A DNA stretch of 7,400 nt, taken from Parvularculaceae bacterium. GTDB lineage: Bacteria; Pseudomonadota; Alphaproteobacteria; Caulobacterales; Parvularculaceae. A program made the position numbers and the translations under genes. Location: positions 1-7,400 of the forward strand of contig JACADX010000235.1 of the NCBI GenBank assembly GCA_013389125.1, read 5' to 3'. Each line of letters starts with the position of its first letter. Within the stretch, counting starts at the first letter, position 1. Of the stretch, positions 1 through 5,939 are shown piece by piece. The notes under the pieces were generated by a model that was not told the DNA's origin, made no database searches, and saw nothing but the letters and a program-made list of their open reading frames with translations.

Positions 1-377
1 AGCTGGTAGAGCCAGACGTCGTAGGAGGTTTTCGCTTCGAGCGAGAGCTTGTCGTAATCGAAGTTCGATTTCAGCTCCGCCGCCGCGGCGCGGGCCCATT
101 GCAGCTGCGCGTCTTCGCCGGCTTCCGAAAGATCGTCGATCTTGTCGTAATCCTTCTTCTCGCCGAGGAAGGTGCGCTGGATCGGCGAAAAGTCGAGTTG
201 CTCCTCGTATTTCGCGTCGAACCATTGATTGACGCGATCGCTCTCGGCGGCGATTTCTACAGCGCTCGGCGCGGAGGCCTGGACGGCGGGCGCCGCTGTC
301 TCCTTCTTGCCGCATGCGGCGAGTGAAACGGCGGCGAAAAGAACAAGCGTCAGGTGACGCGTGGCGCGACGGCGCAT
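1..377 (-). CDS. DUF885 family lipoprotein, 5' part only
   Basis: The first 125 codons of a minus-strand gene are present; the rest lies beyond the left window edge. The protein begins with Arg-rich MRRRATRH, then a hydrophobic stretch (residues 9-21) ending in a lipobox L19-A20-A21-C22. This predicts a signal-peptidase-II lipoprotein anchored by C22. The residue after the cysteine is Gly, not Asp, so outer-membrane sorting is more likely than inner-membrane retention (inference). Residues 41-125 match the start of the DUF885 family as I know it: VNQWFDAKYEEQLDFSP, then FLGEKKDYDKIDDLSE, then a helix with LQWARAAAAEL and a TSYDVWLYQ segment. DUF885 proteins are usually about 550-620 residues and are suspected, not proven, to be hydrolases. 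The ATG at 377 is supported by the signal peptide directly after it and by AAAGGA at 392-387, nine bases upstream. The acyl-CoA dehydrogenase gene lies upstream on the same strand, 112 bases away, with no sign of shared function. Confidence 0.85.
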   Translation of the reverse strand, partial: MRRRATRHLTLVLFAAVSLAACGKKETAAPAVQASAPSAVEIAAESDRVNQWFDAKYEEQLDFSPIQRTFLGEKKDYDKIDDLSEAGEDAQLQWARAAAAELKSNFDYDKLSLEAKTSYDVWLYQ

Positions 378-414
378 GAGCCCTGATCCTTTACGGAAAT
401 TGACGTGGACGCGG

Positions 415-443
415 ACGGTAGAGCCGTTTCGGCCCGGCATCAA
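415..443 (-). promoter_or_regulatory. possible sigma-70-type promoter for the DUF885 gene
   Basis: Read on the minus strand, TTGATG (443-438) is followed after exactly 17 bases by TACCGT (420-415), 37 bases upstream of the DUF885 ATG. The -35 element keeps the TTGA core, but the -10 element matches the consensus at only three of six positions. The spacing is right and the position fits a short leader. This is a weak prediction by eye. Confidence 0.3.
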
Positions 444-471
444 TTCAGAATGTTATGCATCCTGCCTCATC

Positions 472-488
472 CGCCGACCGCTTCGGCG
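472..488 (-). terminator. hairpin just after the dehydrogenase stop codon
   Basis: CGCCGA (472-477) and TCGGCG (483-488) form a perfect 6-bp stem with a 5-base loop. It begins one base past the minus-strand stop codon at 492-490. No U-tract follows on the minus strand (the next bases are GGATGAGGCAGG), so it is not a canonical intrinsic terminator. It may be a weak or factor-assisted terminator, or simply stabilise the 3' end. Confidence 0.3.
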
Positions 489-489
489 C

Positions 490-2280
490 TCAAAAGGCCT
501 CCGCGGCGAGCGCCATCAAGGGTTCGGCGCCGGTCTTGAGCTTTGCAAGATGCGCTTTCGCGTCGGGGAGAATGCGCGCAAGAAAGAATTTCCCGGTCAG
601 GAGCTTGTTCGCGTAAAAGGGGTCCTTGTCGCCCGCCTTCATCCTTGCGACCGCCGCCTTGGCAAGCTGCGCCCATCCGAAGGCGAGGCAGAAAAGCGCG
701 AAGAGATGGAGGAAGTCCATCGACCCGGCGCCGGCGTTGTCCGGGTTTGAGAACCCGTTCGTCATCAGCCAGCCTGTCGCTTCGCCGACGTCTTCCTTGG
801 CGCCGGCGAGTCCGTCGAGGAACGGCTTCAGGTCGGCGTCGCCCTTATTTTCGGCGATGAACTGGTCGACCTCGCTGAAGAATGCTTGCAAGCCCCGCCC
901 GCCGTCCCTCGGCAGCTTTCGCCCGACGAGATCGAGCGCCTGAATGCCGTTCGCGCCCTCATAGATCATGGCGATCCGCGCGTCGCGCACGAACTGCTCC
1001 ATGCCCCATTCGCCGATATAGCCGTGTCCGCCGAGAACCTGTTGGGCGTTCGCTGCGTGCCAAAATCCTTTTTCGGTGAGGTAGGCCTTGAGCGCGGGCG
1101 TCATGAGGCCGAGAAAATCATCCGCCTTCTGACGTTCGGCCGCGTCCGGGGAGCGATGGTGCAAATCGGCCTGGAGCGCCGTCCAGTACATCCACGCGCG
1201 CGCGCCTTCGATTGTCGCCTTTTGCTCCAGCAGCATTCGACGCACGTCAGGATGGACGATGATCGGGTCGGCGGGCTTGTCCGCCGCCTTCGCGCCCGTG
1301 AGCGATCGGCCCTGGATGCGGTCCTTGGCGTAAGACGCGCCGTTCTGATACGAGACTTCCGAAATGGCGAGGCCCTGAAGCCCGACGCCGAGGCGCGCCA
1401 CGTTCATCATCGTGAACATCGCCTTGAGGCCCTTGTGCTCCTCGCCGAGCAGCCAACCCGTCGCGTCGTCATAGTTCATGACGCAGGTCGAATTGGCGTG
1501 AATGCCCATTTTCTCTTCGATCTTGCCGCAGGAAACGCCGTTGCGCGCGCCGAGCGATCCGTCGGCGCTGATGAGGATCTTCGGCACGATGAAGAGCGAA
1601 ATGCCCTTGACGCCTTCGGGCGCGCCGTCGATGCGCGCGAGGACGAGGTGAATGATGTTGTCGTTGAGATCGTGCTCGCCGGCGGAAATGAAAATCTTCT
1701 GCCCGCTGATCTTATAAGAGCCGTCTTTCTGCGGAACGGCCTTCGTGCGCAAAAGCCCGAGATCGGTCCCGCAATGCGGCTCGGTGAGATTCATTGTGCC
1801 GCCCCACTCTCCTGAAATCATCTTCGGAAGAAAGGCCGCCTTCTGTTCGTCCGTGCCGTGCGCGAGGATCGCGTCGGCGGCCCCGCGCGCAAGGCCCGGA
1901 TACATTCCGAAGGACATGTTCGCCGCCGAGACCATTTCGTTGAACGCGACGGCGACGACGTAAGGCAGACCTTGTCCGCCATAGGCGGGATCAAAGCCGA
2001 GGCCTTGCCAGCCGCCTTCGCGGAATTGGTCGTAGGCTTCCTTGAACCCCTTCGGCGTCGTCACCGACCCGTCGGCATGGCGCGCGCAGCCTTCACGATC
2101 GCCGGACTGGTTCAGGGGGTGAAGGACGTTCGATGCGAGCTTTGCGCCTTCCCCGAGAATGGCGTCGATGACGTCGGGCGTCGCGTCGGCAAAGCCCGGC
2201 AGGTTTGAATATCTGGCGATATCAAGGACATCGTGGAGAACGAACTGCATGTCGCGGAGCGGCGCATTGTAGACGGTCAT
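490..2280 (-). CDS. acyl-CoA dehydrogenase, DmdC-type
   Basis: This is a complete 596-residue flavoprotein, expected to be cytoplasmic, that oxidises an acyl-CoA at the alpha-beta bond and passes electrons to ETF. The N-terminal cap (residues 1-32, TVYNAPLRDMQFVLHDVL) is the short extension of the long acyl-CoA dehydrogenase group. The FAD/substrate middle motif MNLTEPHCGTDLG lies at 163-175. The C-terminal domain has QVLGGHGYIGEWGMEQFVRD from 414. The probable catalytic base is E441 in MIYEGANGIQ, the position used in DmdC (3-methylmercaptopropionyl-CoA dehydrogenase). Residues from about 460 to 590 are the extra C-terminal helical domain of this group. Many paralogues share this layout and no other dmd genes are in the window, so DMSP-related substrate use is only one option; a medium or long-chain acyl-CoA is equally possible. 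I chose the ATG at 2280 because family members start MxVY; a GTG four codons upstream (2292) is the alternative. Confidence 0.93.
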   Translation of the reverse strand: MTVYNAPLRDMQFVLHDVLDIARYSNLPGFADATPDVIDAILGEGAKLASNVLHPLNQSGDREGCARHADGSVTTPKGFKEAYDQFREGGWQGLGFDPAYGGQGLPYVVAVAFNEMVSAANMSFGMYPGLARGAADAILAHGTDEQKAAFLPKMISGEWGGTMNLTEPHCGTDLGLLRTKAVPQKDGSYKISGQKIFISAGEHDLNDNIIHLVLARIDGAPEGVKGISLFIVPKILISADGSLGARNGVSCGKIEEKMGIHANSTCVMNYDDATGWLLGEEHKGLKAMFTMMNVARLGVGLQGLAISEVSYQNGASYAKDRIQGRSLTGAKAADKPADPIIVHPDVRRMLLEQKATIEGARAWMYWTALQADLHHRSPDAAERQKADDFLGLMTPALKAYLTEKGFWHAANAQQVLGGHGYIGEWGMEQFVRDARIAMIYEGANGIQALDLVGRKLPRDGGRGLQAFFSEVDQFIAENKGDADLKPFLDGLAGAKEDVGEATGWLMTNGFSNPDNAGAGSMDFLHLFALFCLAFGWAQLAKAAVARMKAGDKDPFYANKLLTGKFFLARILPDAKAHLAKLKTGAEPLMALAAEAF

Positions 2281-2306
2281 CGGCGGATCCACTTCGTCAG
2301 GCGTCA

Positions 2307-2322
2307 GCGGCTCTCTAGCCGC
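2307..2322 (-). other. leader hairpin upstream of the dehydrogenase gene
   Basis: GCGGCT (2307-2312) and AGCCGC (2317-2322) form a perfect 6-bp stem with a 4-base loop. On the minus strand it ends 26 bases before the dehydrogenase ATG and is preceded by CTTTT. No U-tract follows it in either direction, so it is not read as a terminator. Confidence 0.35.
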
Positions 2323-2331
2323 AAAAGTCTA

Positions 2332-2343
2332 GGATGATCATCC
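2332..2343. repeat. 12-bp perfect palindrome GGATGATCATCC
   Basis: GGATGATCATCC equals its own reverse complement. It lies 52 bases upstream of the dehydrogenase ATG and is a candidate operator for a dimeric regulator, or an RNA hairpin with a tight loop. The octamer TGATCATC inside it (2335-2342) recurs at 5399-5406, next to the ribosome binding site of the DUF3429 gene. A 12-bp palindrome is expected about once or twice by chance in a window this size, so its function is uncertain. Confidence 0.35.
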
Positions 2344-2382
2344 CAATCTGGGTTCTTGGGTCGGCGCGGAAAAGGGCGTCAT
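2338..2382 (-). CDS. possible 14-residue leader peptide upstream of the dehydrogenase
   Basis: Minus-strand ATG at 2382 opens a 14-codon frame (MTPFSAPTQEPRLG) ending in TGA at 2340-2338. A strong Shine-Dalgarno GGAGG (2391-2387) sits four bases before the ATG, better than anything seen before the dehydrogenase start itself. The frame is the same as the dehydrogenase frame but is closed by TGA and then TAG, so it is not an N-terminal extension. Its stop codon lies inside the palindrome 2332-2343. If transcribed with the dehydrogenase it could act as an upstream ORF controlling translation. The peptide itself resembles nothing I recognise and shows no codon run typical of amino-acid attenuators. 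The call is tentative and depends on the transcript starting upstream of about 2391. Confidence 0.25.
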   Translation of the reverse strand: MTPFSAPTQEPRLG

Positions 2383-2403
2383 AGGGCCTCCATGTGGAAA
2401 GTT

Positions 2404-2419
2404 TTAACGCCTCTTTAAC
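2404..2419. promoter_or_regulatory. CtrA-type binding site (TTAA-N7-TTAAC)
   Basis: TTAACGCCTCTTTAAC is an exact match to the CtrA consensus TTAA-N7-TTAAC known from Caulobacter and relatives. The two half-sites are one helical turn apart. The site is 176 bases upstream of the podJ-like ATG and 124 bases upstream of the dehydrogenase ATG, so it could serve either gene. CtrA is the cell-cycle master response regulator of many alphaproteobacteria, and podJ is a known cell-cycle-controlled gene in Caulobacter. A third TTAACC half-site follows at 2456-2461 without a partner. Confidence 0.6.
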
Positions 2420-2445
2420 GATGGCGCGCGCGTCCTAGGCCGTTG

Positions 2446-2450
2446 GAATC
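2446..2450. promoter_or_regulatory. GANTC (CcrM methylation) site in the podJ promoter region
   Basis: GAATC at 2446-2450 matches GANTC, the target of the cell-cycle methyltransferase CcrM. In Caulobacter, GANTC sites in promoters mark genes controlled by GcrA. It lies 27 bases downstream of the CtrA box, on the podJ side. A five-base motif alone is weak; the pairing with the CtrA box and the downstream gene gives it weight. Confidence 0.4.
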
Positions 2451-2557
2451 GCTTTTTAACCCTTTGCGCTCCCGGCGAAGCACCTTACCGCAGGGTGATT
2501 GTCGCGCGCCGGACGCCGCCGGGCGGCTAAGGCGGGAGGCGGCGCGCGATCAATTGA

Positions 2558-2571
2558 GGGGGGACGCCCCC
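2558..2571 (+). other. G/C-run hairpin in the podJ leader
   Basis: A run of six G (2558-2563), ACG, then five C (2567-2571) forms a five-pair all-G:C stem with a tight loop. It ends 23 bases before the podJ-like ATG. Just upstream GCCGCCGGGCGGC (2515-2527) is also self-complementary. The structures could slow ribosome loading or scanning, but may simply reflect high GC. Confidence 0.3.
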
Positions 2572-2594
2572 GGGACATTCTGGTGGTGGACGCC

Positions 2595-5240
2595 ATGAAA
2601 TCGAACGCCCCCTGGAGCGTGAAGGGCATCGAACGGGACGCGCGCGAGACCGCGAAAGCCGCGGCGCAGCGGGAGGGGATGACCGTGGGTGAATGGCTGA
2701 ACCAGATCATTTACACCGCCGGCGACCCCGATGCGCATCCGACGACGGGCGAAATCGAGGGACTTAAAGCCCGCGACCTTGCGGCGGCGATTGAACATCT
2801 GAGCCGGCGGATCGCGGCATCCGAGGCGAAAAGCGCCGAAGCCGTCGAAATGCTGGCGCGCAGCGTCGGCGGCGCGGTCGAGCGATTGCAGCGCCTTGAA
2901 CGCGCGGAATCCGGCATGGCGGCGAATGACGACGGCCTTGCCGCCCGGATCGAGGCGCTCGAGGCGAAATCGACGGACCGCCAGCGGATCGAGGCGCTTC
3001 GCGCGCTCGAGCGGGCGGTCGGCCAGATCGCCATCCAGTTCGACAGCTCGCAAAAGGCGACTGTGTCGCGGCTTGACAGCGCCGAGCGCCAGCTTCAGGC
3101 GATCGCCGCCCGCGTCGAGCAAGGCGGCGGCGATACGGTGAGCGCCGGCGCCGTCCGCGAGGCGATCGAAGGCATGGCGGAGCGCATTTCAAGGGCTGAA
3201 AAGATCGCCGCGGAGGCGATTCAACTGAAGGCCGAGGCGAATGAGTCGGTTGACGCCGACTTCATCCACAAGACCGGCATCCGCCTTCGCATCCTCGGCG
3301 ACGAAATCAAGCGCGGCGGCGACCAGATCAGGACGCTTGAAACGACGATCACCCGCCTGTCGCAGCAGATCGACGCCGCGGAAAAACGAAGCGCTGAAGG
3401 CGTCGCCAAAGTCGCGGAAACGATTGCTGATCTCCGCCAGCAATTCTCGGCGGCGGACGCGAGTGACCAGTCGAACGCCCGCGCCGAGATTGAAGCGGCC
3501 GTTTCGGAAATCGCGCAGCGCACGGACGACCGCATTGCGACGCTTCAGAATTCCTTCGACGCGATGGTGCGGCGCCTCGAAGCCGCCGGCGGACGGACGA
3601 TCCTGGCCGAAGAAGCCGCGAAACCGGGCGCGGTCGCAGCGCCGCCGCAGCCCAAGGCCGCGCCGGCGCCGCTCGACGATCTCGATGCGGAGCTGGAGGA
3701 CGCTTTCGCCGCGCTGGAACTTGAGGAGCCCATCCCGACGCCGGCGATTAAGGCGGCGGATGCTCCGCTGAATTCCGAACGGATTGAAGAAGACGATTTC
3801 GGCTTCGACCTCGAAGAGCCGCAAGCGCAAGGCGCCGGCGAAGGCGTCGATCCTGAAACAGAAGACGTGCTGGCGGAAATCCGCGACGCCTTCGGCCTTG
3901 GCGACAGCCCTGCAAAGCCGGCGCTCGCGCTCGAAGAGCCGCCTCAGGAGATTGCGGATAAGACTGAGGCCCCGACGCTCGCGGCCGAGCCGCCGCCGAT
4001 TGTCGCCGAGGCGCCGTCAAGGGCGCCGGCGGAACCCTCGCAAGCCGACTATCTGAAAGCGGCGCGGCAGGCCGCCCGCGAAGCCGCCGCGAAAGCGGCG
4101 GAGGAACAGGCCGCAGCCGGCGCCGGCAAGCGCAAACTGACGCCGAAGCAGCGCGCCATTCTCGCCGCGCGCATCAAGAAGCGGAAAGAGGACGAAGCGA
4201 ACGCGAAAGCGGCGGCGATCGCAGCCGAAACGCGGGGCGCGATGTTCGACGACGACGCGGCCGCCGAAACGGCCGACGGCGGCGAAGCGAATTCGGTGAA
4301 AGCGCGCGTCAAGGCGCTGATCGACAAGATCAAGACGCGCCCCGCCGCGAGGCCCGCCGACGCGCCGAATATCGACTCGGATGACGAAGACGAGGCGCCA
4401 AAGGCCGATCCGAGCCTTCTTAGCGGCCTGACGTCAGCGATTGCGAAAGTCAAAAAAATCCCGAATGCCGGCGGCGTCCTTGGACTTGGCCTCGCCATCC
4501 TCCTCGCCGCGCTCGCTGCGGTCTTCTTCCTGAAGGATCTCGGGCGCGGCAAGCCGTCCAAGGAGACCCAACGCGCGGATTCGTCGATCGCCGCCGAACC
4601 GGCCGCGGAGGAGCGCATCGCCCCGACGGCCGAGCCGGCCGCGGACGTGGCGATCAAACCGCGCGATCTTTATCTTGAAAACATCGCCGCCCTGAAATCC
4701 GCGACGAACGACAAAGACGCGCGCGCGGCGCTGACGCATATTGAAGAAGCCGCCGCGCTCGGCCACCCGCCGGCGCAGCTCCAGATCGGCGAGCTCTACA
4801 AGCTCGGCCAGCTTTACGATCGCGATCTCGGTCAGGCGCGGGTCTGGTTCGAACGCGCCGCGAATGGCGGAAACGTCCTCGCCATGCATCGCCTCGGCGT
4901 CATGGCGGCGCGCGGCGAAGGCGGCCCGGTCGATCCGGCGACGTCGATCAAGTGGTTCGAAATGGCGGCGGGCTTCGGCCTCGTCGACAGCCAGTACAAT
5001 CTCGGCGCGACTTTCCACCCGACGGCGGACGGCGCAGTAGGCGGCGTTCAGGATCGCGCGAAGGCCTATTTCTGGTACTCGGTTGCGGCGAAAAACGGCG
5101 ACGCGCAGGCCGGCGAAATGGCCGCGGGCCTCGCCGCGTCTATGCCGCCTGCGGAAAAATCCGCCAAGGACGCCGAAGTCGCGGCCTGGGCGCCGAAAGC
5201 GCCGGACCCCCTCGCCAACGAGCTCGCGCCCGCGACCTGA
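2595..5240 (+). CDS. podJ: PodJ-like polar localization scaffold with Sel1 repeats
   Basis: This is an 881-residue bitopic membrane protein. Residues 1-40 carry the motif seen in PodJ proteins (SNAPWSVKGIERDARETAK, then GMTVGEWLNQII). Residues about 60-330 are Ala/Glu/Arg-rich coiled coil. Residues 335-480 are an acidic, Pro/Ala/Glu-rich, probably disordered stretch, like the PSE region of Caulobacter PodJ. A conserved-looking helix ADYLKAARQAAREAA (484-498) and a basic segment follow. One transmembrane helix lies at 626-646. The C-terminal part (about 708-850) has four Sel1-type repeats, expected in the periplasm. In Caulobacter PodJ organises the flagellar pole, recruiting PleC and pilus and holdfast factors; the same role is inferred here. 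No peptidoglycan-binding domain follows the repeats. The ATG at 2595 is chosen because the family motif starts there, with GGTGGTGGA just upstream. An in-frame TTG at 2499 is the alternative. Upstream CtrA and GANTC sites suggest cell-cycle control. Confidence 0.85.
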   Translation: MKSNAPWSVKGIERDARETAKAAAQREGMTVGEWLNQIIYTAGDPDAHPTTGEIEGLKARDLAAAIEHLSRRIAASEAKSAEAVEMLARSVGGAVERLQRLERAESGMAANDDGLAARIEALEAKSTDRQRIEALRALERAVGQIAIQFDSSQKATVSRLDSAERQLQAIAARVEQGGGDTVSAGAVREAIEGMAERISRAEKIAAEAIQLKAEANESVDADFIHKTGIRLRILGDEIKRGGDQIRTLETTITRLSQQIDAAEKRSAEGVAKVAETIADLRQQFSAADASDQSNARAEIEAAVSEIAQRTDDRIATLQNSFDAMVRRLEAAGGRTILAEEAAKPGAVAAPPQPKAAPAPLDDLDAELEDAFAALELEEPIPTPAIKAADAPLNSERIEEDDFGFDLEEPQAQGAGEGVDPETEDVLAEIRDAFGLGDSPAKPALALEEPPQEIADKTEAPTLAAEPPPIVAEAPSRAPAEPSQADYLKAARQAAREAAAKAAEEQAAAGAGKRKLTPKQRAILAARIKKRKEDEANAKAAAIAAETRGAMFDDDAAAETADGGEANSVKARVKALIDKIKTRPAARPADAPNIDSDDEDEAPKADPSLLSGLTSAIAKVKKIPNAGGVLGLGLAILLAALAAVFFLKDLGRGKPSKETQRADSSIAAEPAAEERIAPTAEPAADVAIKPRDLYLENIAALKSATNDKDARAALTHIEEAAALGHPPAQLQIGELYKLGQLYDRDLGQARVWFERAANGGNVLAMHRLGVMAARGEGGPVDPATSIKWFEMAAGFGLVDSQYNLGATFHPTADGAVGGVQDRAKAYFWYSVAAKNGDAQAGEMAAGLAASMPPAEKSAKDAEVAAWAPKAPDPLANELAPAT

Positions 5241-5276
5241 GCGGCTTCCCGCCTATGGCGACCGGCCGCGAGGACA

Positions 5277-5298
5277 TTCGCCGTAATGGCGAAGGTTT
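5277..5298 (+). terminator. possible terminator after the podJ-like gene
   Basis: TTCGCC (5277-5282) and GGCGAA (5288-5293) form a perfect 6-bp stem with loop GTAAT, followed by GG and a short T-run (TTTCCCTT). It lies 36 bases past the stop codon. The T-tract is poor, so this is a weak intrinsic terminator candidate. Confidence 0.35.
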
Positions 5299-5391
5299 CC
5301 CTTGCCGCTTTCTTCGCGATAGTCTTGCAAGCGCTAGCGCGCCGGGCGCGAAAGCGAGATCCGTTCTCGCGTAAGACGGTCGCGCTGAATT

Positions 5392-5412
5392 GATGACTTG
5401 ATCATCGGGGGG
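5392..5412 (+). promoter_or_regulatory. small hairpin abutting the DUF3429 ribosome binding site
   Basis: GATGA (5392-5396) pairs with TCATC (5402-5406) around a 5-base loop. Directly after it comes a run of six G (5407-5412), which is the Shine-Dalgarno candidate five bases before the ATG at 5418. The stem is adjacent to the G-run rather than covering it, so an effect on translation is only possible. The run supports the chosen start. Confidence 0.35.
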
Positions 5413-5417
5413 CCTTT

Positions 5418-5870
5418 ATGGCGCAACAAGATGATCTGACGCGGCTCGGGCTTTACGCTGTCGCGCCGTTCGTCTTCGGCGCAGCGATCCTCTGGCTTTC
5501 GCCGATCATCGTGCCGCAATGGGCGGCGCTGAACGTCCATACGCTGATCCTCGCCTATGGCGGGATCATCGCCGCCTTTTTCGCCGGAGCTGCGGCGTCG
5601 GGCGCGCTTCACGCCGGCGACGCAGCGCGGGCGGCGCCCTTTCTTGCGGCGGCGCTCATCGCGTGGTTCGCAATCTGGCCGTCGGGGTTCTTGTATTTCT
5701 CCGTGCCGGCGGTCTGGCGCTATCTCATCCTCATTCTCGTCTTTCTTTGGCTCAGCATGCGCGGAAGCAGTCACTCCGCCTACGGAGCGGTTCGGCAGCG
5801 GATGACGTTCTGGATCGCGATTTCGCTCGTCATCATCATGGCCCGGCTGATCGTCTGGCGGCATTATTGA
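5418..5870 (+). CDS. DUF3429 family inner-membrane protein
   Basis: This is a 150-residue very hydrophobic protein with five predicted transmembrane helices at about 10-32, 42-64, 72-95, 99-114 and 129-147, joined by short loops. The longest loop (115-128, RGSSHSAYGAVRQR) is basic and therefore probably cytoplasmic. Length, helix pattern and segments such as LGLYAVAPFVFGAAILWL, ILAYGGIIAAFFAG and WPSGFLYFS fit the DUF3429 family of small bacterial membrane proteins. Their function is unknown, so none is assigned. The second helix lacks the Gly-Gly-x-x-Trp-Gly type motif that I recall in many members. The start is fixed by the G-run at 5407-5412. The gene is 177 bases after the podJ-like gene and 69 bases before the amidohydrolase gene, all on the same strand; co-transcription with the latter is possible but not shown. 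Confidence 0.75.
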   Translation: MAQQDDLTRLGLYAVAPFVFGAAILWLSPIIVPQWAALNVHTLILAYGGIIAAFFAGAAASGALHAGDAARAAPFLAAALIAWFAIWPSGFLYFSVPAVWRYLILILVFLWLSMRGSSHSAYGAVRQRMTFWIAISLVIIMARLIVWRHY

Positions 5871-5928
5871 CGACTGCCGAAGGCTGTTGAAGCGCTGCGC
5901 CGTCGCGCTAAGCTCGCTCGGGCGGCGC

Positions 5929-5933
5929 GGGAG
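5929..5933 (+). promoter_or_regulatory. ribosome binding site of the amidohydrolase gene
   Basis: GGGAG at 5929-5933 sits six bases before the ATG at 5940. It is a good Shine-Dalgarno at good spacing and fixes this start. The 69-base gap from the DUF3429 stop shows an AGCGC/GCGCT inverted repeat (5891-5909) without a T-tract and no clear promoter. Confidence 0.6.
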
Positions 5934-5939
5934 ACCCTC

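Larger units (their letters stand above)
2281..2594. other. divergent intergenic regulatory region
   Basis: This 314-base stretch separates the minus-strand dehydrogenase gene from the plus-strand podJ-like gene, so both 5' leaders and promoters must lie here. It contains, left to right: a GCGGCT-CTCT-AGCCGC hairpin, a 12-bp palindrome, a possible 14-codon minus-strand leader ORF, an AT-richer patch with a CtrA-type box, a GANTC site, a further TTAACC half-site (2456-2461), and a very GC-rich podJ leader with two small hairpins (2515-2527 and 2558-2571). I could not identify a convincing -35/-10 pair for either direction. Confidence 0.75.

Noticed and set aside
886..1815. A 309-codon plus-strand open frame inside the acyl-CoA dehydrogenase gene.
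   Set aside because: It is antisense to a gene with unmistakable family motifs, has Arg/Ala/Val-rich composition without a domain, and is explained by codon bias on the other strand.
2281..2292. A GTG start four codons upstream of the dehydrogenase ATG.
   Set aside because: Family members begin with a Met-x-Val-Tyr sequence matching the ATG at 2280, and the GTG has no better Shine-Dalgarno. It stays a minor alternative.
2315..2438. Three CTAG tetramers (2315, 2329, 2435) in one intergenic region, with another at 5334.
   Set aside because: CTAG is generally rare in bacteria, but these copies lack shared flanks or regular spacing, so I see no feature in them beyond less constrained intergenic sequence.
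2499..2594. A 32-codon N-terminal extension of the podJ-like protein from a TTG.
   Set aside because: The family motif begins right after the ATG at 2595. The extension is Arg/Gly-rich translation of a GC-rich leader and TTG is a rare start.
4049..4657. A 202-codon minus-strand open frame, Ala/Ser-rich, opposite the podJ-like gene.
   Set aside because: Its composition is the complement of the Ala/Glu/Lys-rich disordered and basic segments of the scaffold gene; no ribosome binding site or motif was seen.
5891..5909. AGCGC/GCGCT inverted repeat between the DUF3429 and amidohydrolase genes as a terminator.
   Set aside because: The stem is short, the loop is nine bases, and no T-tract follows. 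It does not support a transcription stop there.
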